A stretch of 64,000 nt of DNA from SIG299 sp964632165 (GTDB taxonomy: Bacteria; Bacillota; Clostridia; Lachnospirales; Lachnospiraceae). Position numbers and translations under genes: made by a program. The notes below the pieces were generated by a model. That model had not been told where the DNA came from. It searched no databases and was given only the letters and a program-made list of their open reading frames with translations. The stretch is from the NCBI GenBank assembly GCA_964632165.1, contig CAZWCZ010000001.1, positions 62,001 through 126,000 on the forward strand, given 5' to 3'. This document shows positions 51,206-59,492 of the stretch, piece after piece (position 1 is the first letter of the stretch; the number at the start of each line of letters is the position of its first letter).

Positions 51206-54200
51206 CTACTCCACACCACCTACTACATAGTCTTGTGCGCTGCTCAATCCCAGATCATAGCGAATCACATCTCCTGCTTTGCAATTCCATCCGGCATCTT
51301 TCATATCAGAATATAGTTTTGTCTCTTCCCACTGTTTGAATTCCACACTCATTCCTGAAGCCGTCTCAAATTCAATGGTAAATCTCACTCCAAGATATCC
51401 TTCTTTTATAAAGAACTCTTCTTCCCCTGAAATGCTGTTCCGTTGCTTATACCATTCAAAATCCTTCTGCTTCTCTTTTTCCACAACGTACAATTCTGTC
51501 GGCAAGGAAAACTCCCCTATCCAGCACGCATCACTCTCTTTTTGTGTCAGATGTATGATTCCATTTGACTGTCCGTTGCGTTGATCCATTTCACTCCCGG
51601 CCCTTACAAAACAATATTTTTCTCCGTCAGAAATAACTGTATAATAAACACAAACTTCCTTTCTTTTCGCTTCTTCGGCTGATATCAGAAAATAATCCGC
51701 CAAAATCCTGACGCTTTCTACTTCATCCGCAAACGCTCCCTCTAATAATGATATCTTATATGTAAAATGATACCCTTTCTTTAATATAAGAGCCTGTATA
51801 CCTGATGAAAGTATTTTTCTAGCCGCAATATCTGTAGTATCTGTGATCTCAAATTTCTGTTGCTGTACAGATGCTTTCTTCTCCCATACAGCATACAACA
51901 CCAAATGATCCGTTAATATCAGCTTTGTCCCCGGTTCATAAAAATTTCCGCTGCCATCCGCTTCATCATTCCATCCGGCATAGATATATCCCTGCCTTTG
52001 AAAGAACAGATTAGGAAGCACCGTCGCTGAATAAAAATATCCGGCATCCGCTTCATACTCCTCAATCTTATTTGTTGTGTGAAAAATACAGCCTGACATC
52101 GTTACCGTACATTCATGATTTATCAACGCAACTGCCTGCACTTCTGATATCGCCTGCCAACTGTTCACATGAATTCCAAGCGTCGTCCCTTTCTGTCCGA
52201 TTTTTCCTGTCCCATATAAAATCCCATCTTCTCCGAGTGCGTAGGTCGACTGCCAGTCCCGTTTTCCACTGACAAACACTTCTTCCTCATACGAAACACT
52301 TTCAGTTACTTTTACTGCAATATCACGATACTTTCTCCCATTACTGACATTCTGCATTGTCGTGTAGTTATTTTTCGTTACACTTTCAACACTTTCACCT
52401 ATCCCGAGAGCACCCCATACATCATGTCCGGACGCCCACAAACTTCCGTCTTTCGCCAGCCCAATCACCGCACTGTTTTCTATCGTATACGATAGAAAAT
52501 CCTCTTCGGTTGTAAATTCACCTATATGGTATAAAACAAGTTTTTCAAAATAGACAAGTTCTCCTGCCATCCGGTTCATCTTTTCAGGCAAAGGCGACCG
52601 CATATTCAATGAATCTGTAATCCAATAAAATGCTCCGTTTTCTAATTCAATATAGAACAGCATTTCTCCATCGGAGCCATACAATGCATATGTTTTTTGT
52701 ATTTTTGCTTCCGCTTTTCCGAAACAGACTGTTTTGCTTTGACATTCACTTAAGGTATCATCCGGACTGTTTGTTTTCATATAATGGATAATCCCATTTT
52801 CTTCCTGTATCAGAGAAATACTGCACTGATGATCGCAATAAAGTTCCTTTGCGTAACACACTTCCGAAGAAATTTCGGACTCTGTCAGTTCCCATTCCTC
52901 CAAGCCTTCTCTCCTTGTCCTGATGTTTCCATTGCCGTCTACTGCATGATATACATTAATTTCACTCTCCGTATATTCGTCAAGATACTCATCATACGTT
53001 TTCGTTACATATCCGGTGCTCCAAATTGCTTTTATTTCCGTTTCCGACGGATATCTTGCAGTTGAAAGGAGTTTCCATGCCGTCCCATTCCAATAATATG
53101 CCTTTCTCTCTTTATTTTGTCCCGCATGATAGCCTTCATAGTAAAATGTCGTATCTATCGTTCCTTCTTCTGCTGCTCTTTTCTTTAAGGTTTCTTTTTC
53201 TGTGCCGTCCGCCGTAATCCAGTAATAGTACTGACATCCATCCGCAGTTTCATAGTAAATTCCGATACTTCCTGTCGTACTCCCAACAATCTTTTCGATT
53301 TTTTCCGGTGAATGGAGAAGCTGCAACAGAGTTACCTTTATTGTTTTGTTCTGATAATGCATTTTCCACAAGGTTCCATCCGCTTGTTGAAAAACCAGCA
53401 CGGAATTATCATTAAAATAAATGTGCTCCGGAGTCGCCTGCACATTTATCTTTTCCAGCTTCTCTCCTTTTTTCAGAAATATAAATCCATCCTTATCAAT
53501 AAAAAAGTATACTGCTGCCACGCTGTCGATACCATTATTAAAATCTGCATAGATCACTCCGCCATCCACAATATCCGGACTTTTATCTTCTAATACAGAT
53601 ACACTTGTTTGCAAATTTCCGGTTCCTTCGTTTGGATGATAGGTTACTGTGTATCCACACTTGATACAATAATAATCCGAATACTCCCGACCATACGCGA
53701 TCACACTTTCCGCACCCGGCTCCGTGTAGATCACTGTCTTTTCCTGAACATTCCCTTTTGTTCCCAAAGTATCTTCTCCTCCTCCGATCATCGTTACCGC
53801 CGGTACTTTTATCTGTTCCAGCCGACATCCTAAAAAGGCTCCGTTTTCTATTTGTGCTGTTTTATCCGTAAATGCAATCTCATCCAGATTTTCATGATAA
53901 GCAAATGCATATTCCCCTATTCTGACCAAGCCTGAAAACTCCGGTGGCAAAAGACGGAGTGAAAATTCAACTGCCTTTTCCCAATTCTGCATCACTAAAG
54001 TTTTCTTTTCCTGTGAGTAAGATCCATTATAATAATAAACGATTTTTCTCTTTTCTTCCTGTCCCTCTTCTGCAGTTTCCCATTCTTCGCTGAGTTCTGC
54101 ATTTTTGTTGACTGCAGACCGAAAAGCACTTTCCCCGATTTTTTCTACATACTCTCCGCCGTTGATCTTATGGAGTGCTTCACAATAAAGAAATGCATAT

Positions 54201-55816
54201 GGCAATATTTCCGTTACGGTATCCGGTATCGTAACCTCAAGAAGTGTGGTATTGTACACATAATAATTATTCTCATATAAATAGTAATGTCCCGCCCCGT
54301 TCTTTGTCTCCCGGATATTTTCTCCGACACTTTCTATCTTTCCATTTCCGAGAACGCCGTATTGATAGCTGATCTTACTGTAATACGTATATGTCGCATA
54401 CTCATAGCAGTACACATAACTACCATGTGACATATCATATTGATACTTTATTGTTTTCGTGTAAGCAGACCCGGTAATTTTTTCATCTTCCTCAACAGAA
54501 TGATATGTTTCCATACTTCCGCCAATTGTTCTTACAATATAACTTTCTTTTCCGCAAAAAATTATTTCCGGGAACGTCAATTCCACAATATACTTTATAT
54601 CTTCACTTTTTACCTCATACTTATTGCTGTCCGTTCCATACGTTTTTGGATGTACATAAACTGCATTTTCTCCATCTGCAATAAAATACCAGCTGTTTCC
54701 TCTGCTGTCTGTCCCTACAAGATACTTTTCCCCGCGACTGGCTGCTTCATTCTCTTTTATCAGACCCCCTGATGTTTTTCCCTGATAGGACGCAAGATAC
54801 ATCATACCATCTGAAATTTTCTCCAATGTGTATCCCTCATCAGTAGAATAATAGCGGTGTTCTGCATCTGTTTTTTGATAAAATTTCGTTGTCACGGCAG
54901 TGGGCGTCGGAGTTGGTTCCTCAGGTGCTTTTGTTGCTTCAGGTGTGAGCGTTCCTTCATTTTGTTTCTCTCTATACAGAAAACTAAGTGTCAACACGCC
55001 TTTTCCAAGTTCACCGGATCTTAGGATTCGCGAAAATTCACTTTTTTCTTCTGTGCTTTCCACAATATTTCCATTTTCTGTGCTAAAACTATATCCCTCA
55101 TAAGAATACCCGGAAAATGTCTGTGCCTGTTTTATAACGGTTTCTCCATAAAAATATTTCTCCGTGGATATCGAAAGAATTTTTCCGCTTTCCGTATCCA
55201 ACGCCCTTGTTATGACAGTGGTAAAGGAAAGTTGAAGATTTATCTCTCTGTCGTACGAATTCTTTATTGCATTTAATGCCGCATCAGACCACATTTCTTC
55301 CCACTCATCCAATGCAGATTCCATACTCTGATAACAATAATACTCCTTCCCGATATCTGCACCATCCTTTTCTACCCGCAAAGAACGACTTGCATAAACC
55401 TTCAGCTGCCCATTTGTCCGAATCAGTTCTTCCTTTGTATAATTTTCTAATATCCAGGACATCAGCTGTGCCGCATCCAATTGCCTCGTTTCCCAGTAAA
55501 TTCCGTCTGAATCCGGCTCCGTGGTAAGTTCCGGAATACGCGTTGTCTTTAACAGCAACATTCCATTATAATCATCAGCTGTTAAATACTGCGATGCTCC
55601 CTGTGTCTTTACCTTGTGTAAATACCAGTTTCCGGTCTTATAACGGTATGTTGCCGTTTCCTCTGCTTTTTTCTGCTTGAAAGACAGCTGAAAATCATTA
55701 TCACTTGTCATTTCATACGACTCAAACGCATATACACGGTAGTCTTTTGTAACAAGAATCAGGGCAATAAAGCACAGTACATATCCAAACAAGTAACCTT
55801 TCTTAATAAATAACAT
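51206..55816 (-). CDS. Giant exported multi-domain surface protein (LRR_5, RCC1-like, InlB-type repeat)
   Basis: 1536 residues. Signal or anchor LFGYVLCFIALILVT; N-terminal domain of about 270 residues; Pro/Thr linker (APEEPTPTPTAV); BspA-type leucine-rich repeats (LEVTIPDTVTEILPYAFLYC, IGEYAFAYHENLDEIAF); an RCC1-like stretch (IGLAKDGSLWASGHDVWGALGIG); an InlB/Listeria-Bacteroides repeat (GYIYAGWNDEADGSGNFYEPG...LVLYAVWEKK); and a C-terminal sandwich domain. No LPxTG is seen. Probable host- or glycan-binding surface protein. The ATG at 55816 overlaps the end of the upstream LRR gene by 14 bases; a start at 55852 is possible. Confidence 0.8.
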   Translation of the reverse strand: MLFIKKGYLFGYVLCFIALILVTKDYRVYAFESYEMTSDNDFQLSFKQKKAEETATYRYKTGNWYLHKVKTQGASQYLTADDYNGMLLLKTTRIPELTTEPDSDGIYWETRQLDAAQLMSWILENYTKEELIRTNGQLKVYASRSLRVEKDGADIGKEYYCYQSMESALDEWEEMWSDAALNAIKNSYDREINLQLSFTTVITRALDTESGKILSISTEKYFYGETVIKQAQTFSGYSYEGYSFSTENGNIVESTEEKSEFSRILRSGELGKGVLTLSFLYREKQNEGTLTPEATKAPEEPTPTPTAVTTKFYQKTDAEHRYYSTDEGYTLEKISDGMMYLASYQGKTSGGLIKENEAASRGEKYLVGTDSRGNSWYFIADGENAVYVHPKTYGTDSNKYEVKSEDIKYIVELTFPEIIFCGKESYIVRTIGGSMETYHSVEEDEKITGSAYTKTIKYQYDMSHGSYVYCYEYATYTYYSKISYQYGVLGNGKIESVGENIRETKNGAGHYYLYENNYYVYNTTLLEVTIPDTVTEILPYAFLYCEALHKINGGEYVEKIGESAFRSAVNKNAELSEEWETAEEGQEEKRKIVYYYNGSYSQEKKTLVMQNWEKAVEFSLRLLPPEFSGLVRIGEYAFAYHENLDEIAFTDKTAQIENGAFLGCRLEQIKVPAVTMIGGGEDTLGTKGNVQEKTVIYTEPGAESVIAYGREYSDYYCIKCGYTVTYHPNEGTGNLQTSVSVLEDKSPDIVDGGVIYADFNNGIDSVAAVYFFIDKDGFIFLKKGEKLEKINVQATPEHIYFNDNSVLVFQQADGTLWKMHYQNKTIKVTLLQLLHSPEKIEKIVGSTTGSIGIYYETADGCQYYYWITADGTEKETLKKRAAEEGTIDTTFYYEGYHAGQNKERKAYYWNGTAWKLLSTARYPSETEIKAIWSTGYVTKTYDEYLDEYTESEINVYHAVDGNGNIRTRREGLEEWELTESEISSEVCYAKELYCDHQCSISLIQEENGIIHYMKTNSPDDTLSECQSKTVCFGKAEAKIQKTYALYGSDGEMLFYIELENGAFYWITDSLNMRSPLPEKMNRMAGELVYFEKLVLYHIGEFTTEEDFLSYTIENSAVIGLAKDGSLWASGHDVWGALGIGESVESVTKNNYTTMQNVSNGRKYRDIAVKVTESVSYEEEVFVSGKRDWQSTYALGEDGILYGTGKIGQKGTTLGIHVNSWQAISEVQAVALINHECTVTMSGCIFHTTNKIEEYEADAGYFYSATVLPNLFFQRQGYIYAGWNDEADGSGNFYEPGTKLILTDHLVLYAVWEKKASVQQQKFEITDTTDIAARKILSSGIQALILKKGYHFTYKISLLEGAFADEVESVRILADYFLISAEEAKRKEVCVYYTVISDGEKYCFVRAGSEMDQRNGQSNGIIHLTQKESDACWIGEFSLPTELYVVEKEKQKDFEWYKQRNSISGEEEFFIKEGYLGVRFTIEFETASGMSVEFKQWEETKLYSDMKDAGWNCKAGDVIRYDLGLSSAQDYVVGGVE

Positions 55817-56864
55817 TCCATCCGCTGCTGAATTTGCTGGTATCCACTCCATCTTCCGTAATAATTTCTATCCCGTATCGATAAGCAAACGCGCCATATC
55901 CGATATACGAAACATTCTTCGGAATGACAACTTCTTTTACCTTATTTCTGCTCAACCACTCCGGACTTTCATTCGCAGAAAATGCCGCCATGCCAATATA
56001 CCTTAATGTAGAAGGAAGTACTATCCTCGTCAATTCTTCACATCTTAAAAATGCTGCATCTGCAATCCACTCCGTGCCTTCAGGAATTACAATTTCAGTC
56101 AAAGGTGCATTTAAAAAACAAGAATCACCGATCCTTTTTAATGTAGAAGGCAATACAATGGAAGTCAGCTCACTGGTTCCAAGAAATTCTATTCCGGTAA
56201 CTCCTTCGCTGATATGTACCTCTTTTATAAAGTTGGCATAGGTTGTCTTGCCCCATGGTTCATATTGTCCTATTTCGCTTTTCGCTTTTGCCCCTTCCCA
56301 CATATCTCCCGTTCCATTCACGATCAATGCAGCATCGGAATATTTCACATTTTCTTTTGACCAGAGACTAACTGCAATATTCTCCCCGTATTTCCACTCA
56401 TATTGCAAATACGGATATTGCTCTGTTATATCCTGATACCACTTTTCCCCCGGAAGATCTCCTGCCAAATCGGGTGTCGGAGTCGGCAATGCTGCCGATG
56501 TTTCCGTTACTGCAGGTGTTTCCGTTACCGATGATGTTTCCGTTACCGATGATGTTTCCGTTACCGATGGTGTTTCCGTTACCGATGGTATTATCGTCAT
56601 TGTTGGAGTCGGGACTTCTGTTAGCGTTATGTATGACCTTGGTGCAGATGAAATTTCAGATATTTCTTCCGGTTCTACGCATTCGGACAGCACCGGTGTA
56701 TCTGACATCTGTATACCTGCAGGCAGAGTAATATTTGCATCTTCAGAACACTCATCACGATATGACATCAAAAATACTGCCGTTCCTGCAATTGCCATGG
56801 CAAAGATCACTCCTGCCAGCACTTTTTTCACCATCTTTCTTTCAAATTTCTTCCCTATATACAT
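55803..56864 (-). CDS. BspA-like leucine-rich-repeat protein with SVTET repeat stalk
   Basis: 353 residues. Membrane anchor (KKVLAGVIFAMAIAGTAVFL), a Thr/Ser-rich stalk with five six-residue repeats (SVTETP-like), a short domain (WKYGENIAVSLWSKENVKYSDAALIVNGTG), then LRR_5 repeats (LTSIVLPSTLKRIGDSCFL, LTEIVIPEGTEWIADAAFL, LTRIVLPSTLRYIGMAAFS). Likely a surface adhesin. AAAGGAAAG site, own promoter, and overlap with the giant gene that follows, so both are made together. Confidence 0.85.
   Translation of the reverse strand: MYIGKKFERKMVKKVLAGVIFAMAIAGTAVFLMSYRDECSEDANITLPAGIQMSDTPVLSECVEPEEISEISSAPRSYITLTEVPTPTMTIIPSVTETPSVTETSSVTETSSVTETPAVTETSAALPTPTPDLAGDLPGEKWYQDITEQYPYLQYEWKYGENIAVSLWSKENVKYSDAALIVNGTGDMWEGAKAKSEIGQYEPWGKTTYANFIKEVHISEGVTGIEFLGTSELTSIVLPSTLKRIGDSCFLNAPLTEIVIPEGTEWIADAAFLRCEELTRIVLPSTLRYIGMAAFSANESPEWLSRNKVKEVVIPKNVSYIGYGAFAYRYGIEIITEDGVDTSKFSSGWNVIY
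56497..56586 (-). repeat. Five 18-bp tandem repeats in the LRR protein gene
   Basis: Units of 18 bases (plus strand GATGTTTCCGTTACCGAT or GGTGTT-variant) starting at 56497, 56515, 56533, 56551 and 56569. Each encodes six residues, so copy number can vary in frame. Confidence 0.92.
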
Positions 56865-56916
56865 GTAGCTTTCCTTTTAACTAATTTTTCCCTTTCTTTG
56901 TTTTTCCCCTATTTTT

Positions 56917-56945
56917 ATCATATACTATTTTACATATTTTGGCAA
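56917..56945 (-). promoter_or_regulatory. Promoter of the LRR gene pair
   Basis: Minus strand TTGCCA (56945-56940), 17-base spacer, TATGAT (56922-56917). It starts just behind the stop of the last Tad-like gene. Confidence 0.7.
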
Positions 56946-56953
56946 TTAGTATT

Positions 56954-57649
56954 TTATTTCGTCAAAAAAACGCTATCTGTCCGGTCTTTTTTACGTATGT
57001 AAACATTTGCATCCATACAATTTTCATAAAACACATCTTCGCCTAGCGGCCAGCCCTGAAACACCACAATCAGCATCGGAAAACTCAATTTCTGTGAACG
57101 ATCCGTCAGAAAATACGGAACATAAAATTCATATTCCATACCATATTGTCTTGCGATCCGATTATGTTCACATATCATATCCGCAACATTCATTTCCAGA
57201 TATGTCTGTATGATTTTTCTGTTTTCTTCTTCCTGTCCGGTCAATACATACGGCATCTTTTTGCTCCATGTGCCTGTAGATTCCACATGATCGACAGTTT
57301 CCTGTGCAGTAAAGAAATATCCTCCGTCTTCTTCCAGCCATACCAGCAACGGAATATGCATCCTGCTCTCTTTTTGCTTTTCCTCATTCCCTGAAATCCC
57401 AATCCGGGTAAACCAAGAAGAGAAAAAAGTTTCCTCCAACAGATAAAGTTTTACCTCCGTCGTTTCTTCCATGACTTCCGTCATCTTCCATGCCGAGGCA
57501 TCCACCGCATAGAGCAGGCTTTCCTCCATTCTCCTCTTCTCATCCTTTATTCCCCGATACTGCATTTGTGCAGAAAATACCTCCAAAAAACAATAGCCAA
57601 ACAAAATGAAAAAAAGTAATGCCATATGTCCCTGCTTCACATTTACCAC
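56954..57649 (-). CDS. Tad-locus membrane-anchored protein, unknown
   Basis: 231 residues. N-terminal helix (GHMALLFFILFGYCFLEVFSA) followed by an extracellular domain (KLYLLEETFFSSWF, HIPLLVWLEEDGGYFFTAQETV, YEFYVPYFLTDRSQKLSFPMLIVVFQG). No family recognised. It is the last gene of the Tad-like run; its GTG start overlaps the previous stop, and a GTG three codons further in (57640) is an alternative. By position a minor pilin or assembly factor. Confidence 0.68.
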   Translation of the reverse strand: MVNVKQGHMALLFFILFGYCFLEVFSAQMQYRGIKDEKRRMEESLLYAVDASAWKMTEVMEETTEVKLYLLEETFFSSWFTRIGISGNEEKQKESRMHIPLLVWLEEDGGYFFTAQETVDHVESTGTWSKKMPYVLTGQEEENRKIIQTYLEMNVADMICEHNRIARQYGMEYEFYVPYFLTDRSQKLSFPMLIVVFQGWPLGEDVFYENCMDANVYIRKKDRTDSVFLTK

Positions 57650-58035
57650 CGTATCATTCGATACAATATCACCCTTTTTATCGAAGCTTCACTGAAACAT
57701 ATCATAAAAAAGTCCCCTGCTTCAAGCAAAATCCTACCCTCTTCCGCGAGTATGTTTTCCCATTGCGACTGTATCAGAATCTCTTCCTTTCTGTATAATC
57801 GGAACGAAATTTCGTAAGAAGTACTTACACTCAAGACCTTTTTTCTCCATGTCTCATACTCTTCATAAGAAACACTTTGTTTTCGCTCCGCCATATCAAA
57901 AAAACTTTCCGTTATGTATTCCGCATAATCTAATCTGGTTTCTTCTTTCCAATATTCCGAAAACAGCATCCATGCTCCCAGCAACAGCAGCATAAATAAT
58001 ATCATATCCAATGTTTCTGAACATATTTTGTACAT
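57643..58035 (-). CDS. Pseudopilin-like small protein of the Tad locus
   Basis: 130 residues: N-terminal helix (TLDMILFMLLLLGAWMLFSEYW), then a mostly helical to mixed domain (YAEYITESFFDMAERKQSVSYEEYETW). No family recognised. Starts with ATG one base after the previous stop and overlaps the next gene; part of a chain of one-helix proteins. Confidence 0.68.
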   Translation of the reverse strand: MYKICSETLDMILFMLLLLGAWMLFSEYWKEETRLDYAEYITESFFDMAERKQSVSYEEYETWRKKVLSVSTSYEISFRLYRKEEILIQSQWENILAEEGRILLEAGDFFMICFSEASIKRVILYRMIRW

Positions 58036-58443
58036 CTATTTCTCCCAAAGCAATGCCTTTCCATAATACCGTTTTCCGCATACATGGAGACAAACTTCAC
58101 TTTCCTTCCGAAAACTGTAGATGCCTTCCTCCTGCAATATTTCCTTTATCTCCTGCCAGGAAATAAGATATCGGTACTCTTTTCCGTTTTCGGTCTGTTC
58201 CTTTTGGAATTCTTCCAGAAATATTTCCTCTCCTTCCCCTGTCAGACGCAATCTCTGACAAAATGCAGTATAATCATTTAAGCTGCAGCACCCTTCACGG
58301 CAGATGCTTTCAAAGAAAAGGACGGTCTGTGCCTCTTTCCAGGACGAAAGGAAATACCGGTACTGTGACTGCTTCATACCTGCCGCCGTTAAAATCAACA
58401 GACTTCCAAGTATGATTAAAACGCCTCTTTGCAACTGCCTCAC
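58036..58443 (-). CDS. Pseudopilin-like small protein of the Tad locus
   Basis: 135 residues from a GTG start with AGGAG 6 bases upstream. One N-terminal helix (RGVLIILGSLLILTAAGM), then a domain with four cysteines (SICREGCCSLNDYTAFCQ, EVCLHVCGKRYY) that could form disulfides outside the cell. No family recognised. Confidence 0.68.
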   Translation of the reverse strand: MRQLQRGVLIILGSLLILTAAGMKQSQYRYFLSSWKEAQTVLFFESICREGCCSLNDYTAFCQRLRLTGEGEEIFLEEFQKEQTENGKEYRYLISWQEIKEILQEEGIYSFRKESEVCLHVCGKRYYGKALLWEK

Positions 58444-58446
58444 ACG

Positions 58447-58608
58447 CTACTCCTCATTCTTTAGCTGAATGGACGGATGCGAAATCATTCCATTCAATGT
58501 CCGATATACACTTAAAACCATTTTTGTCTGCGAAAACAATAGCATTAAGCACAAAGCAAATACTCCTAAAGATACAGCAAATAACAGATACTCCTTTCCT
58601 GATCTCAT
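58447..58608 (-). CDS. 53-residue one-helix protein of the Tad locus
   Basis: Reads MRSGKEYLLFAVSLGVFALC and on through LMLLFSQTKMVLSVYRTL to the end QLKNEE. The size and the single N-terminal helix fit a Flp-type pilin or a short pseudopilin, but no clear prepilin cleavage motif is seen. Its ATG overlaps the previous stop (ATGA), and the next GTG start lies 3 bases after its stop, so translation of the chain is continuous. AGGAG-like context is poor, which suggests coupling. Confidence 0.72.
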   Translation of the reverse strand: MRSGKEYLLFAVSLGVFALCLMLLFSQTKMVLSVYRTLNGMISHPSIQLKNEE

Positions 58609-59063
58609 TTTTTCTGTTCAAAAGAAACCGCTGCAACTTCTCCATTTTCATCAAATTCAAGCTTTGACATAAAGGAAGATGACGGATTGATATAGCTTTC
58701 CTCATTCGCGCTGTCAGAAATGTCGGTAAGCACCTTAGAATCCGATGCATGAATTTCCGGATATGTATACTCCTGTGCTTCTTTACTCTTAGAAACCAAA
58801 TATCCGTTCTTGACTTTTATGCTGATGCCGTCTTCTTCCGTTAAAGTTTTGATAAGATCAATGATCTGGCTGCCTTTGACTGTTGTATCATCATAGACCT
58901 TCAATTTTGCATTACTAAAACCGGATACAATATCATCATAATCCTTTAATGAACTGTTAATACTTGCATTCCCTTTTTTATAAATAGTTACCGCCACAAA
59001 ACAAACTGCTACTACAAGCAGAATCCCAACTGCACTTTTAATAAAATTCTTTGACTCACTCAT
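58605..59063 (-). CDS. Pseudopilin-like protein of the Tad locus
   Basis: 152 residues. N-terminal helix (FIKSAVGILLVVAVCFVAVTIY), then an extracellular domain with VYDDTTVKGSQIIDLIKTLTEEDGISI, a pattern shared with the upstream gene's YDGQTVDGITAISYIKAMVDQY. The two are thus related. The motif 'xDG(x)2-3 V-x-G-x-x-x-I-x-x-I' recurs in Tad-linked DUFs of Firmicutes. Start at MSESKNF, behind GGAG. Confidence 0.7.
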   Translation of the reverse strand: MSESKNFIKSAVGILLVVAVCFVAVTIYKKGNASINSSLKDYDDIVSGFSNAKLKVYDDTTVKGSQIIDLIKTLTEEDGISIKVKNGYLVSKSKEAQEYTYPEIHASDSKVLTDISDSANEESYINPSSSFMSKLEFDENGEVAAVSFEQKK

Positions 59064-59065
59064 AT

Positions 59066-59485
59066 TCAATTCTCCTTTTCTTTCATTCTGATATACTCTA
59101 CATTTTTGTTTTCTCCCCGTACTACATGGCACTCATATTCCTGAAATACACTCATGCCAAATTCTGAGGTATCCTCTCGAAGCATTGCTGCTTCTTTTCC
59201 TGTTTTTACTTCATATGTATTTCCCGATGTTTCAATCCGCACAGGAAGTGCATACTGATCTACCATTGCCTTGATATAACTGATCGCCGTAATCCCATCC
59301 ACTGTTTGTCCGTCATACTGTACAATTTCGTACTCCTGCATTCTCGTAAGTGTCTCTTCCTGTCGTTCCGCCATATAATTCATCAGTCCGGATGCACTTT
59401 GGAACATCTTAACTCCCAGCATTAAAAGTGCTACAAGCAAAGACAATCCTACCGCTTCCATTAAAAATTCTTTACTTACATTCAT
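59066..59485 (-). CDS. Pseudopilin-like protein of the Tad locus
   Basis: 139 residues. N-terminal helix preceded by a short polar leader (MNVSKEFLMEAVGLSLLVALLMLGVKMF), very like a class III prepilin without a clear cleavage Gly. Contains VQYDGQTVDGITAISYIKAM, related to the next gene. Lies 7 bases behind the TadB/TadC-like gene. Confidence 0.7.
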   Translation of the reverse strand: MNVSKEFLMEAVGLSLLVALLMLGVKMFQSASGLMNYMAERQEETLTRMQEYEIVQYDGQTVDGITAISYIKAMVDQYALPVRIETSGNTYEVKTGKEAAMLREDTSEFGMSVFQEYECHVVRGENKNVEYIRMKEKEN

Positions 59486-59492
59486 TTTGTTT

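Noticed and set aside
58454..58750. 98-residue minus-strand frame across the Tad chain
   Set aside because: It overlaps two genes with better starts, helix content and tight spacing; it is an out-of-frame shadow.
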